Source: Palleronia sp. THAF1 (GTDB taxonomy: Bacteria; Pseudomonadota; Alphaproteobacteria; Rhodobacterales; Rhodobacteraceae). Taken from it: a stretch of 64,000 nt of DNA. The stretch lies in contig NZ_CP045420.1 of assembly GCF_009363795.1 (NCBI RefSeq), positions 2,027,001-2,091,000 of the forward strand, written 5' to 3'. Within the stretch, counting starts at the first letter, position 1, and every line of letters starts with the position of its first letter. Made by a program: the position numbers and the translations under genes. Below are positions 26,141-35,631 of the stretch, piece after piece. Below the pieces are notes generated by a model. That model was given only the letters and a program-made list of their open reading frames with translations, made no database searches and was not told where the DNA came from.

Positions 26141-27444
26141 AGGAAGGTCAGCCCCAATACGATGATGACGCCGCCGATCAGCAAGTGAACGACGCAGAAG
26201 CCCATGATGTCGCGCGCTTTCAGTCCCGCGATGCCCAACAATGGCAGCGCCCAGAACGGTTGGATCATGTTGGTCCAGGCGTCGCCCCACGCGACAGCCA
26301 TAGCGGCGCGGCCCGCGTCGATGCCGATCTCTGCTGCGGCGGGCAGGACTACGGGGGCCTGCACCGCCCATTGGCCGCCGCCCGATGGCACGAAGAAGTT
26401 CACCACGCCTGCCGACAGGAACGCCCAGAAGGCAAACGTCGTCTCGTTCGCAAGGCTGACCATTCCGGAAGACACCGACGCAGCAAGGCCCGATGCCGTC
26501 ATGATCCCCATGATGCCCGCGTAGAACGGAAACTGGATGACGATGCCGGCCCCGCCCTCGATCCCTTCGCGCAAGGCTGCCAGAAGCGAGCGCGGAGAAC
26601 CGTGCAACAGGATCGCCAGCGTCAGGAACAGGAAGTTGACGACGTTCAGCGACAGGCCATTGCCCGCGATAAAATACTGCGCCAGCCAGATCAGGCCTGC
26701 CGCGCCGATGATGTAGGACAGCCAAGGCGAGGTTTCCCACTTTTCGGCGGGCGTGCTGGCGTCGGTGTCGCTGACCAGATCCTCGTCCAGCTTGGCGCGG
26801 TCGACATAGACCGATTCACCCTCTGGCGGCATCATCGCACGGTTGACGAAGGGCACCACGATCAGCAGCGCGACCACGATCAGCAGGTTGTAAGACGAAA
26901 AGATTGTCTCGGACGTGGGAATCAGGCCGATCTGGTCGGCGAAGGGGTGATCCTCGGTCGCGATGGACAGCGGGATAGAGCCGGACACACCGCCGTGCCA
27001 GATGATGAAGCCGGAATAGGCGGCGGCGATCAGCAGGCGGTAGTCCACCTTTATCTGCCGGGCGAGTTCCTTGGCGAACAGCGCGCCGACCACAAGGCCG
27101 AAGCCCCAGTTCAGCCAAGACGCCAGAAGCGACACGATGGACACCAGAAGGATTGCAGCGCCCGGTGTTTTGGCGATGGACGCCAGACGCGCCAGCAGGC
27201 CGCGCACCAGCGGCGTCGATGCCATCATGTATCCTGCGACCAGCACGAACAGCATTTGCATCGAAAAGCTCAACAACGACCAGAAGCCATCGCCCCACAT
27301 GGTCACGACCTCTACCGGGCCGGTGCCCTGGAATATCATGGCGCAGACCATGACGACCAAGGTCAGGAACAGCACCAGCACGAAGGGGTCCGGCAGGTAG
27401 CGCTCGACCACAGAGGTCAGCGGGCGAGAGAGGATACGCAACAT
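26137..27444 (-). CDS. atoE: AtoE/TIGR00366-type short-chain fatty acid transporter
   Basis: 435 aa with about ten to twelve hydrophobic segments and the family signatures DPFVLVLFLTLVVM, ASWLNWGFGLVVGAL, YSGFIIWHGGVSGSIP and FFVPSGGGQWAVQAP. AtoE-type carriers move short-chain fatty acids such as acetoacetate or butyrate. It sits unexpectedly between dppC and dppD in a peptide ABC operon, overlapping dppD by four bases and 4 bp after dppC, so it must be co-expressed with them. Confidence 0.88.
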   Translation of the reverse strand: MLRILSRPLTSVVERYLPDPFVLVLFLTLVVMVCAMIFQGTGPVEVVTMWGDGFWSLLSFSMQMLFVLVAGYMMASTPLVRGLLARLASIAKTPGAAILLVSIVSLLASWLNWGFGLVVGALFAKELARQIKVDYRLLIAAAYSGFIIWHGGVSGSIPLSIATEDHPFADQIGLIPTSETIFSSYNLLIVVALLIVVPFVNRAMMPPEGESVYVDRAKLDEDLVSDTDASTPAEKWETSPWLSYIIGAAGLIWLAQYFIAGNGLSLNVVNFLFLTLAILLHGSPRSLLAALREGIEGGAGIVIQFPFYAGIMGIMTASGLAASVSSGMVSLANETTFAFWAFLSAGVVNFFVPSGGGQWAVQAPVVLPAAAEIGIDAGRAAMAVAWGDAWTNMIQPFWALPLLGIAGLKARDIMGFCVVHLLIGGVIIVLGLTFL

Positions 27445-27448
27445 CAGG

Positions 27449-28363
27449 TCAACTCGTTTTCAGTTTGGGATCAAGCGCGTCCCGCAGGCCGTCGCCCATC
27501 AGGTTGATCGCAAGCACGGTGATCAGGATGGCAAGGCCGGGGAAAGTCACGACCCACCAGGCGCGCAGCACGAATTCGCGCGCGTCGGCCAGCATGGTGC
27601 CCCATTCGGGGGTGGGCGGCTGCGCGCCCATTCCAAGGAACCCCAGCGCTGCGGCGTCGAGGATGGCGGTCGAGAACGACAGGGCGGCTTGGACGATGAT
27701 AGGTGCAAGGCAGTTCGGCAGCACTGTGACAAACATCTGCCGGATGCGCCCTGCCCCGGCAACGCGCGCCGCGATCACGTAGTCCTTCGACCGCTCGGAC
27801 AGCACGCTTGCGCGGGTCAGGCGCACGTAGTGGGGTTGCAACACAAGCGCGATGGCGATCATCGCATTCAGCAGCGTCGGGCCAAGGACAGCCACCAGCA
27901 CCAGCGCCAACAGCAGCGACGGGAAGGCCAGGATGATGTCCATCAGGCGCATGATCAGCGTGTCGAGCCACTTGGGCGCAAAGCCAGAGATCAGCCCGAT
28001 GATGATGCCGCCCGTGGCTGACACAACAACAACGACGATGCCCACGAAGAACGAGAACCGCGCGCCGTGGATCAGACGGCTGAGCATGTCGCGCCCGACC
28101 GCGTCGGTGCCCAGCGGGAATTGCCACGTCCCGCCCGTCTGCCAGAACGGCGGCTGCAGCGTCGCGTCGCGGAATTGCGCGCTGGGGTCGTAGGGCGCCA
28201 GGAGCGGCGCGAAAACGGCTAGGAAGAAGAACGCGAGGAAGACGTACAGGCCAATCACCCCACCCCGGTTCTCTTTGAACGAGGTCCAGAAGGCGCGGAA
28301 GCGACCCGGACGGCCACCGGTGCTTGCGGCTTCGACGGCATCTGCGCGGGCGGTATCAGCCAT
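27449..28363 (-). CDS. dppC: DppC-type peptide ABC permease
   Basis: 304 aa. Six membrane helices with the N-terminal FKENRGGVIGLYVF segment, periplasmic GTDAVGRDMLSRLIHGAR (OppC domain hallmark) and the ATPase-coupling loop ending AALGFLGMGAQPPTPEWG. The ATG two bases after the dppB stop was taken as start. Forms the pore with DppB. Confidence 0.93.
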   Translation of the reverse strand: MADTARADAVEAASTGGRPGRFRAFWTSFKENRGGVIGLYVFLAFFFLAVFAPLLAPYDPSAQFRDATLQPPFWQTGGTWQFPLGTDAVGRDMLSRLIHGARFSFFVGIVVVVVSATGGIIIGLISGFAPKWLDTLIMRLMDIILAFPSLLLALVLVAVLGPTLLNAMIAIALVLQPHYVRLTRASVLSERSKDYVIAARVAGAGRIRQMFVTVLPNCLAPIIVQAALSFSTAILDAAALGFLGMGAQPPTPEWGTMLADAREFVLRAWWVVTFPGLAILITVLAINLMGDGLRDALDPKLKTS

Positions 28364-28364
28364 C

Positions 28365-29372
28365 CTAACGCTTCCTGATCTTGGGGTTGATAAGGCCGTA
28401 CATAACATCGACAAACAGGTTCACGACCATCACGATCACCGCGATCATCAAAAGGCCGCCCTGCACCACCGGGTAGTCGCGGCGGAAGATGCTATCGACC
28501 ATCCACTTGCCGATGCCGGGCCAAGAGAAAATCGTCTCTGTCAGGATCGCACCCGCCATCAGGGTGCCGACGGACAGGCCGATTACCGTGATCACAGGGA
28601 TCATGGCGTTGCGCAGAGCATGCAGGCCATTGACCCGACCGGGAGACAGGCCCTTGGCGCGGGCTGTGCGAATGTAGTCTTCGGATAGCACCTCTAGCAT
28701 CGCGCTTCGCGTCTGCCGTGCAATGACGGCCAGCGGAATGGTAGACAGGGCGATGGACGGCAGGATCAAGTGCTGCACGGCGGATTTGAACGCGCCGGAC
28801 TGGCCGGACAGAAGACTGTCGATCAGCATGAAGCCGGTCACGTCATCGAAGTAATACAGCAGCCCGATCCGTCCCGACACGGGCGTCCAGCCAAGGTTGC
28901 CCGAGAAGACGATGATCAGCAGCAGCGCCCACCAGAAGATCGGCATGGAATACCCGATCAGCGCGGTGGACATGAAGAATCGGTCGAAGAACTTTCCCCG
29001 GTTCACCGCCGCGATCACGCCCATGGGAATGCCCAGCACGATGGCGATGATAATGGCGACGAGGCTCAGCTCGACCGTTGCGGGGAACAGGCTGAAGAAC
29101 TCGTCCCAGACAGGCCGCTTGGTGATGAAGCTTTGGCCTAGATCGCCCTGAAGGACACCGGTGAAATATTCCCAGAATTGCACGTAGAGCGGCTGATCGA
29201 ACCCGTATTGGCGGCTCAGCTCTTGATAGCGTTCGTCGCTAAGGCCCCGCTCACCCGCCATGACGACGATGGGGTCGCCCGGTAGCACGCGGATGAAAGC
29301 GAAAGAGATCAGCGTCACCCCAAGGAACGTGGGGATGAAGGTGCCGAGGCGAGAGAGAAAGAATCTCAGCAT
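28365..29372 (-). CDS. dppB: DppB-type peptide ABC permease
   Basis: 335 aa, six helices; opens with LSRLGTFIPTFLGVTLISF and FIRVLPGDPIVVMAGE typical of DppB/OppB, and has the EAA loop region VLSEDYIRTARAKGLSPGRV. Overlaps the M24 peptidase gene upstream by seven bases. Partner of DppC in the membrane. Confidence 0.94.
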   Translation of the reverse strand: MLRFFLSRLGTFIPTFLGVTLISFAFIRVLPGDPIVVMAGERGLSDERYQELSRQYGFDQPLYVQFWEYFTGVLQGDLGQSFITKRPVWDEFFSLFPATVELSLVAIIIAIVLGIPMGVIAAVNRGKFFDRFFMSTALIGYSMPIFWWALLLIIVFSGNLGWTPVSGRIGLLYYFDDVTGFMLIDSLLSGQSGAFKSAVQHLILPSIALSTIPLAVIARQTRSAMLEVLSEDYIRTARAKGLSPGRVNGLHALRNAMIPVITVIGLSVGTLMAGAILTETIFSWPGIGKWMVDSIFRRDYPVVQGGLLMIAVIVMVVNLFVDVMYGLINPKIRKR

Positions 29373-30463
29373 CCCACCACCTGCAACGCCTTGGGGAAGG
29401 TGGTCAATGACCGTGACCCGGTTGACGTGACCAGAACGTCGTCTTCGATCCGCACGCCGAACGCGCCCAGCTTGTAAAGGCCCGGCTCATTCGTGAAGAC
29501 GCAGCCCGAATCAAGCACCTGTTGATTGCCGCGCATGATGTAAGGCGCTTCGTGCACCGCCCGGCCAAGTCCGTGCCCGGTCTTGGTGCGGATACGGTCG
29601 TCGTAGGGGCTGTCTTCCAGCACGCGTGTCACCGCGTCGTCTATGTCATGCGCCGTTGCCCCGGGACGCGTGGCGGCGTGGCCGGCTTCGTTCGCGCGCA
29701 GGACGGTGTCGTAGACGTCCCGACCTTCGGCGGACGGATCGCCTACGAAGACGGTGCGCGTGATGTCGGCGCAGAAGCCGCCCCATGTCGCACCGAAGTC
29801 CAGAAGCAAGGCGTCGCCCGCCGCGATCCGGTAGTCGGCGCGCGCATGGGCGTGGGGCTTGGCAGAGTTGTCTCCCGCCGCAACAATTGGCGGGAACGCC
29901 AGCCCGTCGGCGCCATGGGAAAACAGGGCGCCAAGCAGCCGTGTTTCGATCTGCTTTTCGGTGTCGCCTATGGTGACGGTCTCCAGCACTTCGGCCAGAG
30001 CAGTTTCACTGATCTCGATGGCGCGGGTCAGCGCCGCGACCTCTTCATCGGTCTTGGCGATGCGCAGCGCGCTGATCTCTGTTTCGGCGTCGGTGATGGG
30101 AATGCCACCGTAGGCTTCGCGCAGGGCGTGGTGCACGAACACCCGCATGGACTGCCCTTCGACGGCCAGCGATCCCAGCGGCAAGTGCTGTGCCAAGGCC
30201 GCGAAGGCATCCGCGTAGCCGGTCTGGTCGCGCCAATCGAACACGTCGCCCTCGAACGCCAGCGCCTCCCACGAGCCAAGCTCAAGGTTCGGAACAACAG
30301 CGGCGGGGGCGCCTTCGACCGGGATCACCAGAACCAAGGGGCGTTCGTTGGTGCCGAAGTCGTGGCGCATCAAGCGCGCGAAATTGGGGCCGGGCACCAA
30401 AGCCACGGCATCGACCTGTCTGTTCCGTGCAAGGTCGCGGTATTCTGAATAACGGTCTGTCAT
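29366..30463 (-). CDS. M24-family aminopeptidase P / Xaa-Pro dipeptidase-like metallopeptidase
   Basis: About 365 aa in the two-domain creatinase/aminopeptidase fold. Metal ligands are visible: LLDFGATWGGFCADITRT (two Asp), HGLGRAVHEAP (His), FTNEPGLY and GVRIEDDVLVT (two Glu). It probably hydrolyses imported proline-containing or modified dipeptides in the cytoplasm, which fits its place between dppA and dppB. No clear ribosome site separates this start from one nine codons earlier. Confidence 0.88.
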   Translation of the reverse strand: MTDRYSEYRDLARNRQVDAVALVPGPNFARLMRHDFGTNERPLVLVIPVEGAPAAVVPNLELGSWEALAFEGDVFDWRDQTGYADAFAALAQHLPLGSLAVEGQSMRVFVHHALREAYGGIPITDAETEISALRIAKTDEEVAALTRAIEISETALAEVLETVTIGDTEKQIETRLLGALFSHGADGLAFPPIVAAGDNSAKPHAHARADYRIAAGDALLLDFGATWGGFCADITRTVFVGDPSAEGRDVYDTVLRANEAGHAATRPGATAHDIDDAVTRVLEDSPYDDRIRTKTGHGLGRAVHEAPYIMRGNQQVLDSGCVFTNEPGLYKLGAFGVRIEDDVLVTSTGSRSLTTFPKALQVVGC

Positions 30464-30512
30464 GGGGATGGGTTGGGCAGCGCGCATCACGCGCGCCCTG
30501 CCCCCGCCTTGC

Positions 30513-32081
30513 TTATTCGCTTAGCAAAACGGTGTCGAAGAGGTGGCCGCCCAGCGGGTGAACGACGTAGCCTTCGACTTCCGACCGCAGCGGCATGAAC
30601 ACCTGGCTGTGCGCGATGGTCGCCCAAGGTGCCTGATCCTTGAAGATCTGCTGTGCCTCTTCGTACAGCGGCGTGCGCTCCTCTTGGCTGGGCAGGGTCT
30701 TGGCTTCCTGCACCAGCGCGTCGAACTCTTCATTGCACCACTGCGCACGGTTGGAACCACCCACCGCGTCACAACCCAGAAGCACGGCCAGGAAGTTGTC
30801 GGGGTCGCCGTTGTCGCCCGTCCAGCCCAGAAGGACAGCACCGTCGCGATCTTCGGCCTTCGAGCGTTCGAGATACTCGCCCCACTCGTAAGACACGATT
30901 TCCACGTCGACGCCGATCTCGGAGAAGTCTTCCTGGATCAGCTCGGCCATGCGGCGGGCGTTGGGATTGTAGGGACGCTGCACCGGCATCGCCCAGATTT
31001 TCATGGACAGATCCTCGACACCCGCATCGGCCAGCATCTGCTGAGCGGCTTCGGGATCGTAGGCGTCATCCTCGATGGACTCGTTGTAGGACCACATGGT
31101 CGGCGGGATCGGGTTCTTGGCGGCGGTCGCCTCGCCCTGGAAGATCACGTCGATGATGGCCTGCTTGTCGATGGCCATGTTCAGGGCCTTACGGACCTCT
31201 GGCTGATCGAAGGGGGCTTCCATCGTATTGTAGGCAAGATAACCGACGTTCAGACCTTCCTGATTCTCCATCTTCAGCGAGTCGTCGCTGCGGATGGCTT
31301 CCAGGTCGGCAGGGTTCGGATAGGGCATGACGTGGCATTCGCCCGCCTGCAGACGCTGTAGACGCACCGACGCATCGGGGGTGATCGCGAAGATCAGGTT
31401 GTCGACCTTCGGCAGATCGGCCTGCCAGTAGTTTTCGTTTGCGGCGTAGCGGATCACGGCATCGGTCTGGTAGTCCACGAAGGTGAACGGACCGGTGCCG
31501 ATGGGCTGCTGGTTCACCATTTCGGGCGTGCCGGCCTCTTCCATCGCGGCGGCGTATTCGGCCGAGACGATCGACGCGAAGTCCATCGCCATATTCGCGA
31601 TGAAGGCCGACTCGGGGCGCGTCAGGTTGAAGCGCACGGTCATGTCGTCGACCTTCTCGATGCTCTCGATCAGGTCGGGCATCGACATGGCGTTGAAGTA
31701 CTCCCAAGAGCCTTCGCCGTTCTGACGCTCGAACGTGTGGATCACGTCGTCGGCGTTGAACTCACGGCTGGGGGTGAACTGGTCGTTCGAGTGGAATTGA
31801 ACGCCGGACCGCAGGTTGAACGTGTACTGCGTGCCATCTTCCGACACGTCCCAGCTTTCGGCCAGACCGGGGACCACGTTGGTGGTGCCGGTCTCGAACT
31901 CGGCCAGCTGGTTGTAGATCGTGTGGCTGGAGGCATCGAAGGTCGTGCCGGCGGTATAAAGCGCCGGGTCGAAGCCTTCGGGGCTGCCTTCCGAGCAATA
32001 GATCAGCGTTTGCTGGGCGCTGGCGGCTCCGGCTAGTCCAAGGGCCATGGCCGAGACGGCCAGAGTGGATCGAAGTTTCAT
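30513..32081 (-). CDS. dppA: DppA-type periplasmic peptide-binding protein
   Basis: 522 aa SBP_bac_5 family protein with a signal peptide ending ASAQ. The opening TLIYCSEGSPEGFDPALYT and FNADDVIHTFERQ are characteristic of dipeptide/haem-binding DppA. Binds the substrate in the periplasm for DppBCDF. First gene of a seven-gene operon (dppA, peptidase, dppB, dppC, atoE-type, dppD, dppF). The exact ligand is not decidable. Confidence 0.94.
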   Translation of the reverse strand: MKLRSTLAVSAMALGLAGAASAQQTLIYCSEGSPEGFDPALYTAGTTFDASSHTIYNQLAEFETGTTNVVPGLAESWDVSEDGTQYTFNLRSGVQFHSNDQFTPSREFNADDVIHTFERQNGEGSWEYFNAMSMPDLIESIEKVDDMTVRFNLTRPESAFIANMAMDFASIVSAEYAAAMEEAGTPEMVNQQPIGTGPFTFVDYQTDAVIRYAANENYWQADLPKVDNLIFAITPDASVRLQRLQAGECHVMPYPNPADLEAIRSDDSLKMENQEGLNVGYLAYNTMEAPFDQPEVRKALNMAIDKQAIIDVIFQGEATAAKNPIPPTMWSYNESIEDDAYDPEAAQQMLADAGVEDLSMKIWAMPVQRPYNPNARRMAELIQEDFSEIGVDVEIVSYEWGEYLERSKAEDRDGAVLLGWTGDNGDPDNFLAVLLGCDAVGGSNRAQWCNEEFDALVQEAKTLPSQEERTPLYEEAQQIFKDQAPWATIAHSQVFMPLRSEVEGYVVHPLGGHLFDTVLLSE

Positions 32082-32305
32082 ACGGGTAACTCCCTGTTGG
32101 TGCGGTCACCGGATCGTGACGTCCGGCTTCATGGGGCAGAGCCTTGCAGCGCGCGCAGCAAGGGTCCAGCCCCTTCAATCGTCATCTTTCATGAGAAATC
32201 TGCGACGACCTGCCAAACATCACTGATCGACAAAATAGAGGTCTTGCACAGCAAGAATAAATCCCGATAGATTTAGTCAGATTAAATTCCCTGACCGGTG
32301 AACCT

Positions 32306-32761
32306 ATGACCCAGCCCCTTCACGCCTCTTCCCACACTCAATCGGGGGCTGCCCCCGTTTCCCGCATCGATTCGCTGACGCCATTCGAAGCGTGGTGGGT
32401 CCGGGCCATTCGCCTGTGCGACGGCGAACCCGACGGCGTCGTTCAACTGGCGGAGGATCTGACCGCCCGCTTCGGCGCCTACCGAGCGGAACGGCTGCTA
32501 TCGCGGCTGGGCGATCTGCTGGGCCTGATCGCCGATCACGCTCGCCGCCCCCTGATGACCCATCATGAGACCTGCGGCTGCGTGGGATCGGACGAAGCCG
32601 TGCTGACCCTCTTCGCCCAGACCGCTACCTTTGGCGCGCGGGAAGATGCGATGATGATCGCTTGCCTGTTTCTGCGTCCCGATGTGGCCCCGCTGGCAGT
32701 GTCCCTGGCGCAGTCCGTCGGTCTCGATCTGGACCGGGGGATGCGGGCGCGGATGTCGTAA
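32306..32761 (+). CDS. Conserved hypothetical protein with CGCVG motif
   Basis: 151 aa, cytoplasmic, mostly helical by composition. It begins with a low-complexity stretch then DSLTPFEAWWVRAIRLCDG and a THHETCGCVGSDEAVLTLFA segment whose paired cysteines and histidines might bind metal. It resembles a Rhodobacterales-conserved protein of unknown function. No ribosome site stands out. It is divergent from dppA across a 224-bp AT-richer spacer that should hold both promoters. Confidence 0.6.
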   Translation: MTQPLHASSHTQSGAAPVSRIDSLTPFEAWWVRAIRLCDGEPDGVVQLAEDLTARFGAYRAERLLSRLGDLLGLIADHARRPLMTHHETCGCVGSDEAVLTLFAQTATFGAREDAMMIACLFLRPDVAPLAVSLAQSVGLDLDRGMRARMS

Positions 32762-33196
32762 GCGGCAAGAGCCGTTCGGCGCGCAGCACACTCGTATCCG
32801 TGACGGAGACCATTCCGATATGACGCTCGACCACGGCAAAGGCCACTTCCATTAGCGGGCCCGGACGTGCGGGGCGGATCATGCAGACAGCCATGACCAT
32901 CCCCGCCGACCGATCTATCCCTCACGTGTCCACTGCCCCGACCGCGCAGAGCCGCCTTTCACCGGGACCACGGTGCAGCCGGTTGCTCCGGCCTCTTGCA
33001 ACGCATCGGTCAAGCGGCCTTCCAGCGGCCTTTCGATCACAATGGCGGACAGCAGGTAAATGGACATGTCCTTGGCCACAGCCTCGGAGGTCGACAGGTC
33101 AGATCACGTTAAGGCTACGCCGAGGCCCAAGACAAAGTTCAAGACGATGGGCGACAGGAGGTTCGTACCGACCCGACTCTGGATTTCGGACAAGAC
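32762..33196 (-). pseudogene. Decayed SbtA-SbtB (bicarbonate transporter / PII-like) fusion remnant
   Basis: Read on the minus strand, 33196-33060 gives an SbtA-like N-terminus (NLLSPIVLNFVLGLGVALT, stop, SDLSTSEAVAKDMSIYLL). It then runs in frame into a PII-like SbtB sequence (IVIERPLEGRLTDALQEAG, PVKGGSARSGQWTREG), a TAG where CAG is expected, a one-base frameshift, and the PII C-terminus AFAVVERHIGMVSVTDTSVL. Two nonsense codons, one frameshift and loss of most of sbtA show it is dead. Confidence 0.85.
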
Positions 33197-33260
33197 ACGC
33201 CCATGTGCTTGGCCCCCTATCCGAAAGGCCAAACCGGATTCCAGGACGTGTCCCGCGTTC

Positions 33261-35615
33261 CTAGTTCGGGAAGAGGTCCGGCACGATCGTCACGATGGCC
33301 GGAAACATCCACAACAGGCCAAGGCCCACCACCTGGATCAGTACGAAGGGAATCACGCCGCGGTAGATGTGGCCGGTGGTGACTTCCTTGGGGGCCACAC
33401 CGCGCAGGTAGAACAGCGCAAAGCCGAAAGGCGGCGTGAGGAAGCTGGTCTGCAGGTTCACGGCGATCATGATCGTCACCCATTTCGGATCCATCGTACC
33501 GCCGTAGATGACGGGGCCGACGATCGGGATGACGATGTAGATGATTTCCAGGAAGTCGAGCACGAAGCCCAGGAAGAACAGCACCAGCATGACGATCAGG
33601 AAGACGACCATCTCGTTATCGAAGCTGCGCAGGAACTGCTGGATATAATGTTCGCCCCCGAAAGAGATCACGACAAGGTTCAGAAGCTGCGAGCCGATCA
33701 GGATGGTGAAGACCATACTGGTGACCTTCGCCGTCTCGCGCACCACGGGCGTCAGCACGCCGCCCATCCACAGCACGACGCAGGCATACAGCAGGCCGAA
33801 CAGCGCGAACAGGTAGCACGCCTGAGCCATCAGGTAGGCGATCCACTGCTCGAAGCTGGTTTCGCCCACACCGACGCGCAAATCGAAATTCACCCCGATC
33901 AGGATCATCACCACGATAGCCAGCGCCGTGCCGATGATGATTTTACCCGACTTGCCGTCATCCTTCAGCTTGCGGAACGCGGCGAGCATGATGGCACCCC
34001 CTGCCCCAAGCGCCGCGGCAGGCGTCGGGTTGGTGATGCCGCCAAGAATAGAGCCCAGAACCGCCACGATCAGCACCAGCGGTGGGAAGACCACGCGGAT
34101 CAGATCGTTGCGGGCGAGCCGCGCGCAGGCCTCACGCAGGGACCACAGGACAAGGAGGCCGGGGATCAGCAGGATCAGCACGGTCGTGCCCGGCGAGGTG
34201 GTGGGCGAGATCAGGACGATGTCCAGCAGCAAGGCCAGAACGATCCCGGCGGCACCGATTTGCAGCGGGCGCGGCTCTTCCGACGGCGCAACGCCGCGCG
34301 CAAAGGTCAGGATCAGCGCGGCGAGCAGGAAGAAAACCGCGATACCGGTGCCGATGGGGGCCGCGTTCGCGATCTGCTCTGCCTCGGCGGCGACCAGTTC
34401 CTCTTCAGTCAAACGCTCTGACTGCTGGAAGCCACCGGATTCTTCGATGGCCTGCTGCTCGGCCACAGCGGTGTTCCACGCCTCTTGCCCGTGCAGGTCG
34501 ATCATCGCTTCCTGACACTGGGGCGACACGTTGGTGCGCAGGGACGCTGCCGTCGTTTGTTGCGAGAAGCTGGAGACGTTGGTCGACTGCGACCCGATCA
34601 GCCCGGCCGCCGAGCCGATGAACAACGCCGCAATCAGCGCAACGGGAATAGCCAAGTAGTATGTCAGCGCCTCGTTCCGGGTGACGTAGTCACCGGTGCC
34701 GCCACCAGTGGCGACAGGCGGCGCCTTGGACGGATTAAGTACCGCATAGCCGAAGGCGTAGAGACCATAGAGCAACGCCAGAAAGATGCCCGGCAGCAGC
34801 GCCGCTTGGAACAAGGTGCCAACCGACACGACCGCCGCTTCGCCCAGATAGGTCAGCGCATCGCCGCAGCCCACGGCCTGCGCGCGTGCTTCCTGCGCGG
34901 TGGAATACAGATCGCCCGCCAGCGTGCCGAGCAGCACGATCACGATGGACGGCGGGATGATCTGACCCAAGGTGCCGGACGCGGCGATCACACCCGTCGC
35001 AAGCTCTGGCGAATAGTTGTTGCGCAGCATGGTCGGCAGGCTCAGCAGGCCCATGGTGACGACCGTCGCGCCGACGATCCCGGTGGAGGCCGCAAGGAAC
35101 GCGCCCACAACCACGACCGACACGGCCAGACCGCCGGGCAGCGGTCCGAAGACGCGCGCCATCGTCGTCAGCAGATCGTTGGCGATGCGGCTGCGTTCCA
35201 GCGTGATGCCCATAAGGACGAACATCAGAACGGCCAGCAGAGTCTCGATGGACTGGCCTGCCAGCACCCGCTCGTTGATGCGATTCACGATGAAGGACAG
35301 GTTGCGGTCGACCGCCAGTTCCCAACCGCCTGGGAACAGGGACTCGGCGTACAGCGGCAGGTCGGGGAAGCGGAACTTCGATATGGTATCGGGGGCGATA
35401 CCGTCCGCGATCAGCGCGCGGTAGGCATCCGATCCGGTATCGACAGCCTGATGCACAAGGATGCCTGCACTATCGAGCGCCGCGATGATCGCAAAGGACA
35501 CGATGGCCGCACCGCCGATGGCGAAGGCCACCGGGAAGCCCGACAGGATCCCGCCGAAGAGGCACAAAAACACGATGATCAGGCCGACTTCGACCCCGTC
35601 CAAACCGAAGAGCAT
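33261..35615 (-). CDS. dctM: TRAP transporter large permease (DctM), extended form
   Basis: 784 aa, nearly twice the usual 430. The N-terminal DctM part has QIIPPSIVIVLLGTLAGD and the C-terminal part FLDFLEI-type and LQTSFLTPPFGFALFY signatures; the middle (about 300-600) adds a soluble Gln/Glu-rich stretch (about 365-420) and several more helices. Sodium-driven import of an organic acid with the DctQ and DctP partners upstream. The same extended architecture is found in other TakP-type systems, so it is probably native rather than a fusion artefact. Confidence 0.88.
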   Translation of the reverse strand: MLFGLDGVEVGLIIVFLCLFGGILSGFPVAFAIGGAAIVSFAIIAALDSAGILVHQAVDTGSDAYRALIADGIAPDTISKFRFPDLPLYAESLFPGGWELAVDRNLSFIVNRINERVLAGQSIETLLAVLMFVLMGITLERSRIANDLLTTMARVFGPLPGGLAVSVVVVGAFLAASTGIVGATVVTMGLLSLPTMLRNNYSPELATGVIAASGTLGQIIPPSIVIVLLGTLAGDLYSTAQEARAQAVGCGDALTYLGEAAVVSVGTLFQAALLPGIFLALLYGLYAFGYAVLNPSKAPPVATGGGTGDYVTRNEALTYYLAIPVALIAALFIGSAAGLIGSQSTNVSSFSQQTTAASLRTNVSPQCQEAMIDLHGQEAWNTAVAEQQAIEESGGFQQSERLTEEELVAAEAEQIANAAPIGTGIAVFFLLAALILTFARGVAPSEEPRPLQIGAAGIVLALLLDIVLISPTTSPGTTVLILLIPGLLVLWSLREACARLARNDLIRVVFPPLVLIVAVLGSILGGITNPTPAAALGAGGAIMLAAFRKLKDDGKSGKIIIGTALAIVVMILIGVNFDLRVGVGETSFEQWIAYLMAQACYLFALFGLLYACVVLWMGGVLTPVVRETAKVTSMVFTILIGSQLLNLVVISFGGEHYIQQFLRSFDNEMVVFLIVMLVLFFLGFVLDFLEIIYIVIPIVGPVIYGGTMDPKWVTIMIAVNLQTSFLTPPFGFALFYLRGVAPKEVTTGHIYRGVIPFVLIQVVGLGLLWMFPAIVTIVPDLFPN

Positions 35616-35631
35616 CAGTGCATCCTCTTAA

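Noticed and set aside
33060-34421. A 453-residue plus-strand frame rich in His, Gln and Asp
   Set aside because: Antisense shadow of dctM; composition reflects reversed hydrophobic codons.
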